Virus record (IMG/VR): IMGVR_UViG_3300021599_002177
Span: 1 to 52,651 of that record
Length of the DNA: 52,651 bases
Reading direction: 5' to 3' (one strand)
From: a virus
Below the pieces are notes generated by a model that saw only the letters and a program-made list of their open reading frames with translations, made no database searches and was not told the origin of the DNA. The position numbers and the translations under genes are program-made. Positions 46,156-52,651 of the stretch are shown here, piece by piece (position 1 is the stretch's first letter; every line of letters begins with the position of its first letter).

Positions 46156-46344
46156 ATGATGTTTGATATTGGCTTTGGGCTACCGACTTACTTGGCTCAT
46201 ATAACTATTGGAGTTGGTCGCTACACCCTTTGGCTAAACATTGTGGCTACTAACTGGAAAACAATTCATTTTGGAAAAAGGTGGGGCGACTGGGTTGGTT
46301 GTTTCTCCGTCTTTACTTTTGCCTATACAAGGAAGGAGGGGTAG
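46156..46344 (+). CDS. Small membrane-associated protein (62 aa)
   Basis: Hydrophobic and Trp-rich (PTYLAHITIGVGRYTLWLNI, WVGCFSVFTFAY). Not recognised. Three bases after the previous stop. Confidence 0.55.
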   Translation: MMFDIGFGLPTYLAHITIGVGRYTLWLNIVATNWKTIHFGKRWGDWVGCFSVFTFAYTRKEG

Positions 46345-46346
46345 AT

Positions 46347-46538
46347 ATGGTTTTAGATAATGGAACAATGCTTGCAATAATTATTGCGCTCGCAGGTTCG
46401 TGTTTTGTTATGGTTGTTGGTATCAGAGCGCAGGGACAGTTGCACCGAGTCATCAACCAAAAGAATGAAAAAATCAGATTTCTTGAAGCGGAAATCTCTA
46501 GACAGAAAAGGAAAGAACTAACAAATGAAAGTCGCTAG
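46347..46538 (+). CDS. Membrane protein with coiled-coil tail (63 aa)
   Basis: Start at ATG 46347 from GGAGGGG upstream. TM segment (TMLAIIIALAGSCFVMVVGI), then a charged helix (NQKNEKIRFLEAEISRQKRK). Spanin-like topology, but the host has no outer membrane, so I do not assign that. Overlaps the next gene by 14 bases. Confidence 0.55.
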   Translation: MVLDNGTMLAIIIALAGSCFVMVVGIRAQGQLHRVINQKNEKIRFLEAEISRQKRKELTNESR

Positions 46539-46755
46539 TATTCAAGAAGAAGCAGTAAAGCTTTATGAAGGTGGGCTGGCTATTGAAGCAGTCGCTAAGG
46601 AGTTGGGGGTTGCCTACCGAACTGCAAGAAAGGCTATCTACTCTAAAGGGGTAGTGGCTAGAGACCCTTCTGCAAGGCTACTAGGTAGAACAAGTCCTAC
46701 TGGAAAGAAGGCACAGGCAAAGACAACAACTACTAAGAAGAGGGGAAAAAAGTAA
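46525..46755 (+). CDS. HTH DNA-binding protein with basic tail
   Basis: 76 residues: SIQEEAVKLYEGGLAIEAVA then KELGVAYRTARKAIYSKGV is a Hin-type helix-turn-helix, followed by a Lys/Thr-rich tail. Likely a small regulator. The HTH resembles the C-terminal one at 49435-49932. Confidence 0.7.
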   Translation: MKVASIQEEAVKLYEGGLAIEAVAKELGVAYRTARKAIYSKGVVARDPSARLLGRTSPTGKKAQAKTTTTKKRGKK

Positions 46756-46920
46756 ATGGACTTTAACCGAATTGTTTGGACTGCCGTTCTTTCTATGGCG
46801 CTCGCAGTAGGTTCAATTATTGCTGGACTACAGAACAGTTCAGGGGGAGACAGTCTTGCCTTGTCTCTCGGACTGAGTTCTATCGCTCTTGCAACCCTTT
46901 CAGCAAGGGAAAGACGCTAG
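46756..46920 (+). CDS. Two-TM small membrane protein (54 aa)
   Basis: FNRIVWTAVLSMALAVGSII and LALSLGLSSIALATLSA form two short helices around a Gly/Ser turn, ending ARERR. Starts directly after the HTH stop. Holin-like size and topology; it precedes the lytic transglycosylase unit. Confidence 0.6.
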   Translation: MDFNRIVWTAVLSMALAVGSIIAGLQNSSGGDSLALSLGLSSIALATLSARERR

Positions 46921-46936
46921 GCGCTCGCAAGTCTCT

Positions 46937-46981
46937 AAAGTGTGGGGAAGGGCTGAAAACAGTCCTTCCTGCACTTTTTTT
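46937..46981 (+). terminator. Large terminator hairpin
   Basis: AAAGTGTGGGGAAGG.CTG - AAAA - CAG.CCTTCCTGCACTTT then T4. The 3' arm carries the reverse complement of the promoter box (AGTGCAGGAAGG). Confidence 0.85.
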
Positions 46982-47068
46982 GGGGCATTTAAGGATTTTT
47001 ATGGATTTAGCACGCTCAGCAGGGCTTTTAAGCGTAAAAAGTATTTTTGAGACACGCATACTGCGGAT

Positions 47069-47098
47069 TTGACTAGGGGACTTCCCTGCACTTATGCT
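47069..47098 (+). promoter_or_regulatory. Promoter with inverted spacer box
   Basis: TTGACT (47069-47074), 18-base spacer, TATGCT (47093-47098). The spacer holds GACTTCCCTGCACTT, the reverse complement of the box seen in other promoters. Confidence 0.6.
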
Positions 47099-47099
47099 A

Positions 47100-47237
47100 G
47101 AGTTTATGCAGTACCAAAGAACGACACAAGGAGATCTACGAATTAGACACTTGAAGTAAGGCTATCCCCTAAGAGGCGATGGTCGGGTTGGCTCAGAGAG
47201 CAACCCTGTCCCCGTAACCTAACAAAGGAAAAACCAA
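47100..47237 (+). promoter_or_regulatory. Structured leader of the lytic transglycosylase gene
   Basis: About 140 untranslated bases with a hairpin GGGTT-GGCTC-AGA-GAGC-AACCC near 47183-47205. Actinobacterial wall-lytic genes often carry c-di-AMP riboswitches, but I cannot match that consensus here. Confidence 0.35.
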
Positions 47238-47687
47238 ATGAACCCAACTCTAAAGACCCCTGAAAAGGTATTGGCGCTGGTATCGCTCTTTATAGTTCTA
47301 TCATCAGGAGCAGTAGCAGTAGCAGTAGAGAACAAAGTCCAAGAGGTTGTCGCAACAGAGCAAGTGGCAACAGAAAGAGTAAGACCCGTAGTTGAGTCAG
47401 AGCCAGTCAAGAAGACTAAGCCTCTCTCCTACTTTGAGAACAAGACAAGCCTTACCGACATTGAGTTGGTGTGGCTATTAGAAGCCGTAGGCTTTGAAGG
47501 TCAAGACCTAAAAGAAGCTTGGGCAATAGCCAAGAAGGAAAGCAATGGTCGCCCCCTTGCCTTTAATGGCAACACGCTAACTGGCGACAACTCTTACGGC
47601 ATATTCCAAATCAACATGATTAACTCTCTAGGCGAAGACCGTAGAGAACCTTATGCCGTTGCTTGGTTCTCTAGTGCCTTCAACTAG
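47238..47687 (+). pseudogene. Secreted lytic transglycosylase-like protein, N-terminal part
   Basis: 149 residues: signal peptide/TM (VLALVSLFIVLSSGAVAVAV), a linker, then an SLT-type lysozyme fold start: IAKKESNGRPLAFNGNTLTG, DNSYGIFQINMINSLGEDRR, with Glu in KKESNG as the catalytic residue. The frame stops about 12 residues later; the rest of the domain (about 45 residues) is missing and the expected C-terminal domain continues in another frame. Confidence 0.65.
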
Positions 47688-48036
47688 TGAGCAAGCGCTC
47701 GCCGTTGAGACAGAGCCAGTAGCGATTAAAGAAGAACCAAAGAAGGACAAGAAAGCCCCAACTTTTCAAGCCAACCCTGAAAAGTATGTTTATCTTTCAG
47801 CTTTGAAAGTAAATGCTTATGAAGGTAATTCTGAGTCAGTCAAGACAGTTCAACTGCGGTTGAATGATTTAGGCTTTAGTTCAGTAATGAATGACAAGTT
47901 TGGTCGTCTTGGTGAAGGAGCAGTTGAAGCGATCAACGCATTTAGAAAGTCCAAGGGACTTAGTGAGTGCGGTTGCTTTGATGAAGAAGTTTTGGCTTAT
48001 CTCTTTGATGGTCAAAGTGTTGGAGTTCTTCCATAA
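47653..48036 (+). CDS. Peptidoglycan-binding (PG_binding_1) domain fragment
   Basis: 127 residues overlapping the previous frame. SVKTVQLRLNDLGFSS, DKFGRLGEGAVEAINAFRKS, KGLSECGCFDEEVLAYLF is a PG_binding_1 domain. Alone it has no signal peptide, so it is probably the detached C-terminus of the transglycosylase gene. Confidence 0.65.
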   Translation: MPLLGSLVPSTSEQALAVETEPVAIKEEPKKDKKAPTFQANPEKYVYLSALKVNAYEGNSESVKTVQLRLNDLGFSSVMNDKFGRLGEGAVEAINAFRKSKGLSECGCFDEEVLAYLFDGQSVGVLP

Positions 48037-48044
48037 ATTAAGAC

Positions 48045-48086
48045 AACAAAAAACCCCCTTCCTTTTGGTAGGGGGTTCTTTGTTTT
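48045..48086. terminator. Bidirectional terminator
   Basis: AACAAAAAACCCCCTTCC - TTTT - GGTAGGGGGTTCTTTGTTTT; works on both strands, between convergent genes. Confidence 0.92.
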
Positions 48087-48093
48087 AGGGGTT

Positions 48094-48435
48094 TTATACT
48101 TGTGCAAAGATTTTCAATAAGCGGTCTGCATAATCTTTATCAAGACCTAATTGCTCACCTTCATCATCATAACCCCCTGCAATAACTACATCACCGAGAA
48201 TTACATCAGGAAAGTTTGGGAAGTTAGCCAACCAAATTTCAGTGGCTCTTGAATTTACTGGAAGACCCTGCAACTTTCCTTCTTCATTCATAATAAGTGT
48301 GTAACCACTTGCAAGAGTCTTTGGCTCAATAAGACCACCTACCGCCATTTGAAGTGTTAGTAGTTCGTTACTATCTGCCGTTAGGTCAATGATAGAAGCG
48401 TTTCCTTCTGCGGTTAGTTTAATTGCTAGTTTCAT
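48094..48435 (-). CDS. DUF3846 protein
   Basis: 113 residues; TLQMAVGGLIEPKTL, LIMNEEGKLQGLPVNSRATE, FPDVILGDVVIAGG match DUF3846 (Q..VGG.IE...NEEGkl.gLp.N..A), a small family of phages and mobile elements with unknown function. Own boxed promoter. Confidence 0.82.
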   Translation of the reverse strand: MKLAIKLTAEGNASIIDLTADSNELLTLQMAVGGLIEPKTLASGYTLIMNEEGKLQGLPVNSRATEIWLANFPNFPDVILGDVVIAGGYDDEGEQLGLDKDYADRLLKIFAQV

Positions 48436-48477
48436 TTGTTTTCTCCCTAGTGTGGTACTTGGTTTCCCACTACCGAA

Positions 48478-48506
48478 AGAATAGATTACTTTCCTGCACT
48501 TTGCAA
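48478..48506 (-). promoter_or_regulatory. Boxed promoter (leftward)
   Basis: TTGCAA (48501-48506), 17-base spacer AGTGCAGGAAAGTAATC, TATTCT (48478-48483). Confidence 0.72.
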
Positions 48507-48540
48507 GATTAAAGGGAAGCTTTTGTGCGGTGTGTCTTAG

Positions 48541-48573
48541 AAAAAGAAAAAGCCCCCCTTGGATAGGGGGGCT
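48541..48573 (-). terminator. Leftward terminator
   Basis: AGCCCCCC - TATCCA - GGGGGGCT then TTTTCTTTTT on the minus strand. Confidence 0.92.
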
Positions 48574-48584
48574 AATTCTTGCGG

Positions 48585-48845
48585 TTACTTGGTTAGGAGT
48601 AAGTCCAAGATTTCGCTATCTGAAAGGTTGCGGTAAGGGTTCTCATAAGAGTTTGGATTCTCTTCAGTTACCTTAACCTTTAGTACGGTTGCATTCATTC
48701 CCTTTGCATTCTTTGCGGTTTCAGTAATTAAATCGCAAGCATTTGTTGCGGTATCAACATGGAAAGAATAATCTCTTTCTGTAGTGATTGTTCCGTTTGA
48801 AGTTTCTTCTGTGTACTTAACTGTAATTTGAACTCCGTATGACAT
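48585..48845 (-). CDS. Hypothetical protein (86 aa)
   Basis: Beta-rich (SYGVQITVKYTEETSNGTIT, TVLKVKVTEENPNS), ending with a helix (SDSEILDLLLT). Not recognised. Single-gene unit with its own promoter, hairpin leader and terminator. Confidence 0.65.
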   Translation of the reverse strand: MSYGVQITVKYTEETSNGTITTERDYSFHVDTATNACDLITETAKNAKGMNATVLKVKVTEENPNSYENPYRNLSDSEILDLLLTK

Positions 48846-48864
48846 TTGTTTTCTCCCTTTTTGT

Positions 48865-48887
48865 TATTGAAGCCCCTTGCTTCAATA
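48865..48887 (-). promoter_or_regulatory. 5'-leader hairpin, best example
   Basis: TATTGAAGC - AAGGG - GCTTCAATA, nine perfect base pairs around the constant AAGGG loop, 20 bases before ATG 48845. Confidence 0.75.
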
Positions 48888-48892
48888 AGTAA

Positions 48893-48921
48893 AAGATATT
48901 CTACTTTCCTGCACTTTACAA
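48893..48921 (-). promoter_or_regulatory. Boxed promoter (leftward)
   Basis: TTGTAA (48916-48921), 17-base spacer AGTGCAGGAAAGTAGAA, TATCTT (48893-48898). Confidence 0.72.
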
Positions 48922-48946
48922 GTTTATAAGTAGTCATTTCGTGTAC

Positions 48947-49075
48947 ATGACTAGTCATACTTTTTTAGGCTAATAGTCAGTAGGTTACTAGTCAGTAGGT
49001 TACTAGTCAGTAGGTTAGAGGGTAGTAGTTACTAGTCAGTAAGTTACTAGTCAGTAAGTTACTAGTGAGTAGTAG
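48947..49075. repeat. Iteron array
   Basis: Palindrome ATGACTAGTCAT (48947-48958), then 15-bp direct repeats TAGTCAGTARGTTAC at 48974, 48989 and 49004 and, after an 18-base interruption, at 49033 and 49048, with a degenerate unit at 49063. Confidence 0.85.
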
Positions 49076-49290
49076 TTAGTAGTAAGACCTATGAATAATA
49101 AAAAGCACATATATATTAAAAGAAAAACTAGAATAAAAATAACAATAAATAGCCCATAAATCTCCACAAAAAATAAAAAATAAAAATAGAGGGGCATGCT
49201 TGCTACAAAATTTATTTTTAAAAGTTAAAAAAGTGTCTTTCAAAAAGGGGGAAAAAATAAAAGATTTTTTTAGAAAAAAAGCCCGGAACG
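49076..49290. other. AT-rich tract beside iterons (candidate replication origin)
   Basis: About 215 bases that are almost only A/T, with no gene. Together with the iteron array and the divergence of transcription on either side, this looks like a theta-type origin or a major regulatory switch. R1-like CCCGG sites (49282, 49303) border it on the right. Confidence 0.55.
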
Positions 49291-49434
49291 ATTTTGAAAA
49301 ACCCGGAAATATACTTCTGCCTTCTCCGGGGCCAAAAGCAAAATATGGAAAGGTTCATATATTTTAAGCTGTCGTACAAGATTGGATCCCCTTTCTTCTC
49401 GTACACCCTTCTAAAAACTCTGTACAATAAGATC

Positions 49435-49932
49435 ATGCTGAACCCGCCTAAACTTCCGATAGAGGAGGTCATCTACATCTCGACGCTTACACGCTCAGAG
49501 ATGGAGTCACGCCTACGCTCACTGTGGAAGGCAGGTTGGTCACTGGGGGTTATTGGCAATTCCCTCAACCCAGTTGTCCCTAAGACTACGATCCACTTCT
49601 GGGTCCGTAGAGCAGAAGATGCTAAGCAGTTAAAAGCAGTTCCACTGCCACCTCCAAAATCTTTAACCACCTCCGTACCCACCAAGCATGCTCCTCGTCT
49701 CAAGTCCATATCTCCGGGCGTACCTCCAGAGATCAGAACCAGACTTCGTGAGCTTTCGGTCCTCTCAAAACGCTATAGAGCTAAGACACCTCCAACTAGC
49801 CCTCTAGCTCAGGCAAACAACGAGCTCACTCAGATTGCAAGGCAGCTCAGAAGCCGTGGAGTGCCTACAGCAGCCATAGCTGAGGCCGCTGGGGTCACAT
49901 ACCGTGCTATGGCAAGGCGTCTTAGTCAATGA
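49435..49932 (+). CDS. HTH DNA-binding protein
   Basis: 165 residues from ATG 49435; TACAAT (49423-49428) six bases upstream implies a leaderless start. N-terminal HTH-like segment (MESRLRSLWKAGWSLGVIGN, VPKTTIHFWVRR), a Pro-rich linker, and a C-terminal HTH (IARQLRSRGVPTAAIAEAAG, VTYRAMARRLS). First gene after the iterons: a candidate iteron-binding or packaging (terminase small) protein. Confidence 0.7.
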   Translation: MLNPPKLPIEEVIYISTLTRSEMESRLRSLWKAGWSLGVIGNSLNPVVPKTTIHFWVRRAEDAKQLKAVPLPPPKSLTTSVPTKHAPRLKSISPGVPPEIRTRLRELSVLSKRYRAKTPPTSPLAQANNELTQIARQLRSRGVPTAAIAEAAGVTYRAMARRLSQ

Positions 49933-50267
49933 GCCGCCTCTATAAAACAAAAAGCGGCACATACAAGGACACCGAACTGGTTGTGGTTGTTTGGAAGAAC
50001 CCTAAAAAATCTAAAAGACCTCAATCACGATCCCTTGAGACTATGTCTGCACCTAACTCGAGTTATCCGATGGCTTTCCCGTTAGCCGCTCTTAAGAGTC
50101 ACTATGCGTGGAAAGAGGCAAAGCATGTAAAAAGCTCTGAAGACTTTGATACGAGCATCGAGACTAGCTCTAGAGAAGCTCCAGTGATACTTGATTTACA
50201 TTTAGCAGGTTACACGCTAGGCTGGAACGACTTTTATGTCCCTGAAGAATACACAGAGTTTGGATAA
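49929..50267 (+). CDS. Hypothetical protein (112 aa)
   Basis: ATGA coupling to the HTH gene. SRLYKTKSGTYKDTELVVVV, YPMAFPLAALKSHYAWKEAK, LHLAGYTLGWNDFYVP. Not recognised. Confidence 0.6.
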   Translation: MSRLYKTKSGTYKDTELVVVVWKNPKKSKRPQSRSLETMSAPNSSYPMAFPLAALKSHYAWKEAKHVKSSEDFDTSIETSSREAPVILDLHLAGYTLGWNDFYVPEEYTEFG

Positions 50268-50272
50268 GCCTT

Positions 50273-50641
50273 TTGAGAGCAGTATCTGATGTCTTCCCAG
50301 CGTTAGTTTGGATTGCCCCACCCGGTTCCGTTGGTCTTGATGAGCTTTCTATACCTGGACCATCGCCTCAAGGCACTCGCAAGGTAGATAGAGTCAGAGT
50401 TGTACTTCTTGGTGACAGTATTCTGATAGCGCAGGACTCTCCACAAGGGCCTACACTTGTCTTCAGAGAGAAGTACACCCATAGACACGTCGATGGGAAG
50501 CTTCAAGCAGTTTTAACAGAGTCCGAAAAGGTTGTGGCTTTTATTAAGGACGCTTCTTGCGGTTGTGGGTCGCGTCTTAGAGGTTGGAATCCATATGGAC
50601 AGAACAATTCCGTCTACTCGAATCAGGACCCAACAGAATGA
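50273..50641 (+). CDS. Conserved actinophage protein (122 aa)
   Basis: TTG start five bases after the previous stop. Beta-rich, ending with ASCGCGSRLRGWNPYG, a block familiar from actinobacteriophage proteins encoded near the portal. Unknown function. Confidence 0.65.
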   Translation: MRAVSDVFPALVWIAPPGSVGLDELSIPGPSPQGTRKVDRVRVVLLGDSILIAQDSPQGPTLVFREKYTHRHVDGKLQAVLTESEKVVAFIKDASCGCGSRLRGWNPYGQNNSVYSNQDPTE

Positions 50642-50934
50642 AAGATATAACTCTTCTGCAGTTTGTTCTTCTAGGGCTAGCTACATACCGTGTAACTCGC
50701 CTAGTAACTCGTGACATGGTTACAGCCCCTTTGCGTAACGCCTTTTGGAAAAAGTTTCCACCAGAGTCTTCCTACATTGGCTATTTATCCACTTGTGAGT
50801 GGTGTTTTAGCTTTTGGATAGGATCAGGGTTTGTAATTTCGGCTATCATTATTCCATCAGTAACCTACATAGTTGCTACCGTTTATGCGGTATCTGCTAT
50901 AGCAGGACTGTTGACTGCATATGAAGATAAGTAA
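50638..50934 (+). CDS. DUF1360-type membrane protein
   Basis: 98 residues. LATYRVTRLVTRDMVTAPLR and STCEWCFSFWIGSGF, then two hydrophobic helices. RLxRLxxxDxIxxPLR followed by CxxCxxxW is the DUF1360 pattern. Start overlaps the previous stop (ATGA). Found next to portal genes in several actinophages; role unknown. Confidence 0.8.
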   Translation: MKDITLLQFVLLGLATYRVTRLVTRDMVTAPLRNAFWKKFPPESSYIGYLSTCEWCFSFWIGSGFVISAIIIPSVTYIVATVYAVSAIAGLLTAYEDK

Positions 50935-50972
50935 GACTTCATATTCCGCAACTAGGATGACAAGGAGTTACC

Positions 50973-52651
50973 GTGGGTCTATTCACTAACGACACACCTA
51001 ATCAACCAACTCCTCCACCATCTAAGCCAAAGCGTAAGAGAACTAAGTCAACATTTTCTCGTTCCACACAAGTAATTCAGGCTCCAAAGCCTTCAACAAT
51101 TTCTTCCGTGTTTACTAACACAGCACAATCTGCAAGCTACTCAACTCCTAGAACTCTTACAGCTGCAGCGGCTCAAATTAAAGTTAATGACAAGGGTGAA
51201 TTTGAGCAATTTAGAATTCGTCGCTCTGCTGGATCAAGCGCATGGCAAGCAGAAGCTTGGGAATATTATGATGCAATTGGTGAAATCAAATATGCATTTA
51301 ATTTAGTTGCATCAGTTGTTTCACGAATCAGAATTTATGCAGCAGTAATTGATGATCCATCAGAGACTCCAATTTCTGTTCGTCAATCAGAGTTAATTGA
51401 TGATCGTCTTGGTGCAGCAGCAGAGCGTGCACTTGCACGATTGAACTCTGCATACGGTGGACAAGCTGGACTTCTCAGAGATGCTGCACTTAACCTTGCA
51501 GTAGCTGGAGAATGTTATTTAGTTCAGATGCCAGCTAAACCATCTCAGAGATTGCCTGAGTCTTGGGACATTCGTTCTGTTGATGAAGTAACAACCGATC
51601 CTCGTGGCGGTTTTAATGTTATTGGAAGACGTGAACAATCAACCACTACACAAGGTGGAAACGGTCAAGCATCTAAGCTAGGCAAGGATGCATTTGTTGG
51701 ACGCATCTGGCGTTCACATCCACGTTTTTCTGACGAAGCAGATTCATCACTTCGTGGTTTGCTAGATCTCTGCGCTGAACTACTTCTCCTCAACAGAACA
51801 TTCCGTGCAACTGCACGCTCTCGTCTCAATGCAGGTGCTCTCTACTTGCCAGACGGACTTTCTGTTGCTTCACAAGGCGATGGAGATTTCCCTTACGACT
51901 CAGAAGATGGCATTGGTCCAAACTTTACTGCTGAAGAAGCAGAAGATGAGTTCGAAGAGCAACTAATGGATGCAATGACAACTCCGATTCGTGACGAAGA
52001 GTCCGCATCAGCAGTTGTCCCACTTATTATTCGTGGTCCTGCAGAACTTGGCGACAAGATTAAGCAGTTTAAGTTCGAGCGTTCATTTGACCCAGCACTT
52101 GCAGAGCGTTCAGATCGTGTACTAGAGCGTATCTTGCAGGGACTTGATGTTCCAAAGGATGTTGTAACAGGTCTTGCAAATGTTAAGTACTCAAATGCAA
52201 TGCAGATTGATGAATCACTTTACAAGGCGCACATCGAGCCACTTATGTTGCTCATTGCAGATGCTCTAACAGTTGTTTATCTTCGCCCATACCTCATCGC
52301 AAATGGTTTTGAAGAGACACAAGTAAATCGCATCGTCGTTTGGTATGACCCATCAGCAATTGCAACTCGTAATGACCGTGCAACAGATGCTGACGCAGGA
52401 TTTGACCGTATGGCAGTCTCTGCAAACACATGGCGTCGTGCTCACGGCTTCTCAGATGCAGATGCACCAACTCCAAAGGAACTTTCAATCAGACTCCTAC
52501 AAGAGCGTGGTGTATTTACTCCAGAATTTACAGAAGCAATGCTTTCAGCAGTTGCTCCAGAAGTTATTAACACTGTTCGTTCTCAGCAACAGCAGTCTTC
52601 AGTTGCACCTATCCCACCTGAGCTACAAGCAGCACTAGATGCAGCAAGTGA
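50973..52651 (+). CDS. Portal protein (3' end beyond window)
   Basis: GTG 50973 with AAGGAG six bases upstream; the frame is open to the window edge (at least 559 codons). WQAEAWEYYDAIGEIKYAFN, LVASVVSRIRIYAAVI, GGQAGLLRDAALNLAVAGEC, YLVQMPA and GLDVPKDVVTGLANVKYSNA are typical of actinobacteriophage portal proteins, the dodecameric ring through which DNA enters the capsid. Marks the start of the packaging/structural module. Confidence 0.85.
   Translation, partial: MGLFTNDTPNQPTPPPSKPKRKRTKSTFSRSTQVIQAPKPSTISSVFTNTAQSASYSTPRTLTAAAAQIKVNDKGEFEQFRIRRSAGSSAWQAEAWEYYDAIGEIKYAFNLVASVVSRIRIYAAVIDDPSETPISVRQSELIDDRLGAAAERALARLNSAYGGQAGLLRDAALNLAVAGECYLVQMPAKPSQRLPESWDIRSVDEVTTDPRGGFNVIGRREQSTTTQGGNGQASKLGKDAFVGRIWRSHPRFSDEADSSLRGLLDLCAELLLLNRTFRATARSRLNAGALYLPDGLSVASQGDGDFPYDSEDGIGPNFTAEEAEDEFEEQLMDAMTTPIRDEESASAVVPLIIRGPAELGDKIKQFKFERSFDPALAERSDRVLERILQGLDVPKDVVTGLANVKYSNAMQIDESLYKAHIEPLMLLIADALTVVYLRPYLIANGFEETQVNRIVVWYDPSAIATRNDRATDADAGFDRMAVSANTWRRAHGFSDADAPTPKELSIRLLQERGVFTPEFTEAMLSAVAPEVINTVRSQQQQSSVAPIPPELQAALDAAS

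Noticed and set aside
46776-47072. Rightward 98-aa frame after the HTH gene
   Set aside because: Overlaps the small two-TM gene in another frame and runs through a terminator.
47100-47237. c-di-AMP (ydaO-type) riboswitch before the transglycosylase gene
   Set aside because: Biologically attractive for an actinobacterial wall-lytic gene, but I could not match the conserved core; left as an unspecified structured leader.
48947-49075. CRISPR array
   Set aside because: Repeats are 15 bp in direct tandem with no spacers, and no cas genes are present.

Overview
The window is part of a tailed double-stranded DNA phage genome whose host is almost certainly an actinobacterium. Markers typical of actinobacteria or their phages are a WhiB regulator, DUF3039 and DUF7455 zinc proteins, an FmdB-type zinc ribbon, an MSMEG_6728/Pyr_excise protein and many leaderless start sites. 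The DNA is AT-rich by eye, which fits the low-GC freshwater actinobacteria better than soil streptomycetes or mycobacteria. Phage hallmarks are a CHAP endolysin with holin-like neighbours, a virion protein, a terminase-small-subunit-like protein, a portal gene running off the right edge, several HNH endonucleases and two tRNAs. The large terminase, capsid and polymerase genes are not in the window, so this is a fragment of a larger genome.

Left half (1-24.3 kb). Most genes read leftward, with two short rightward cassettes. It holds nucleotide metabolism (ThyX, class II ribonucleotide reductase, thioredoxin, dCMP deaminase), a lysis cassette (CHAP endolysin, two-TM protein, lipoprotein, small TM protein), a virion protein, an ABC-ATPase/GNAT fusion, and an auxiliary set uncommon in phages: a flavin-dependent tryptophan-halogenase-like enzyme, a 2OG-Fe(II) oxygenase-like protein, a methyltransferase, a beta-propeller glycosidase-like protein (split), a SpeD-like pyruvoyl decarboxylase and a proteasome-like Ntn hydrolase. 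Interspersed are six members of two related, poorly described protein families, called here family A (YWxP) and family B (DUF6065-like). They are my main candidate for an undescribed system.

Middle (24.3-32.5 kb). A glycosyltransferase faces rightward next to an AT-rich promoter region. A rightward operon of small proteins, a holin-like gene and a terminase-small-like gene follow. Then comes about 0.87 kb with no convincing gene, packed with a dispersed repeat (core CCYGGAAMTWAMAA), and scattered genes with repeat copies between them.

Right-centre (32.5-46.9 kb). There is a MoxR ATPase / HExxH protein / VWA module, in which both the ATPase and the HExxH-VWA part look internally deleted. About 30 small genes follow, many as single transcription units built the same way: sigma70-like promoter with a conserved box inside a 17-bp spacer, a 5'-leader hairpin whose stem changes but whose loop stays AAGGG, the gene, a strong GC hairpin terminator, then a CTATATATAAAGGGGGAAAAA-like element.

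Right end (46.9-52.7 kb). A split lytic transglycosylase / peptidoglycan-binding pair is followed by two leftward genes. Next comes an iteron array with a 15-bp period beside a very AT-rich tract (candidate replication origin), then a rightward run of HTH protein, small conserved proteins, a DUF1360 membrane protein and the portal gene.

All family assignments come from reading motifs by eye. No database search or structure prediction was run.
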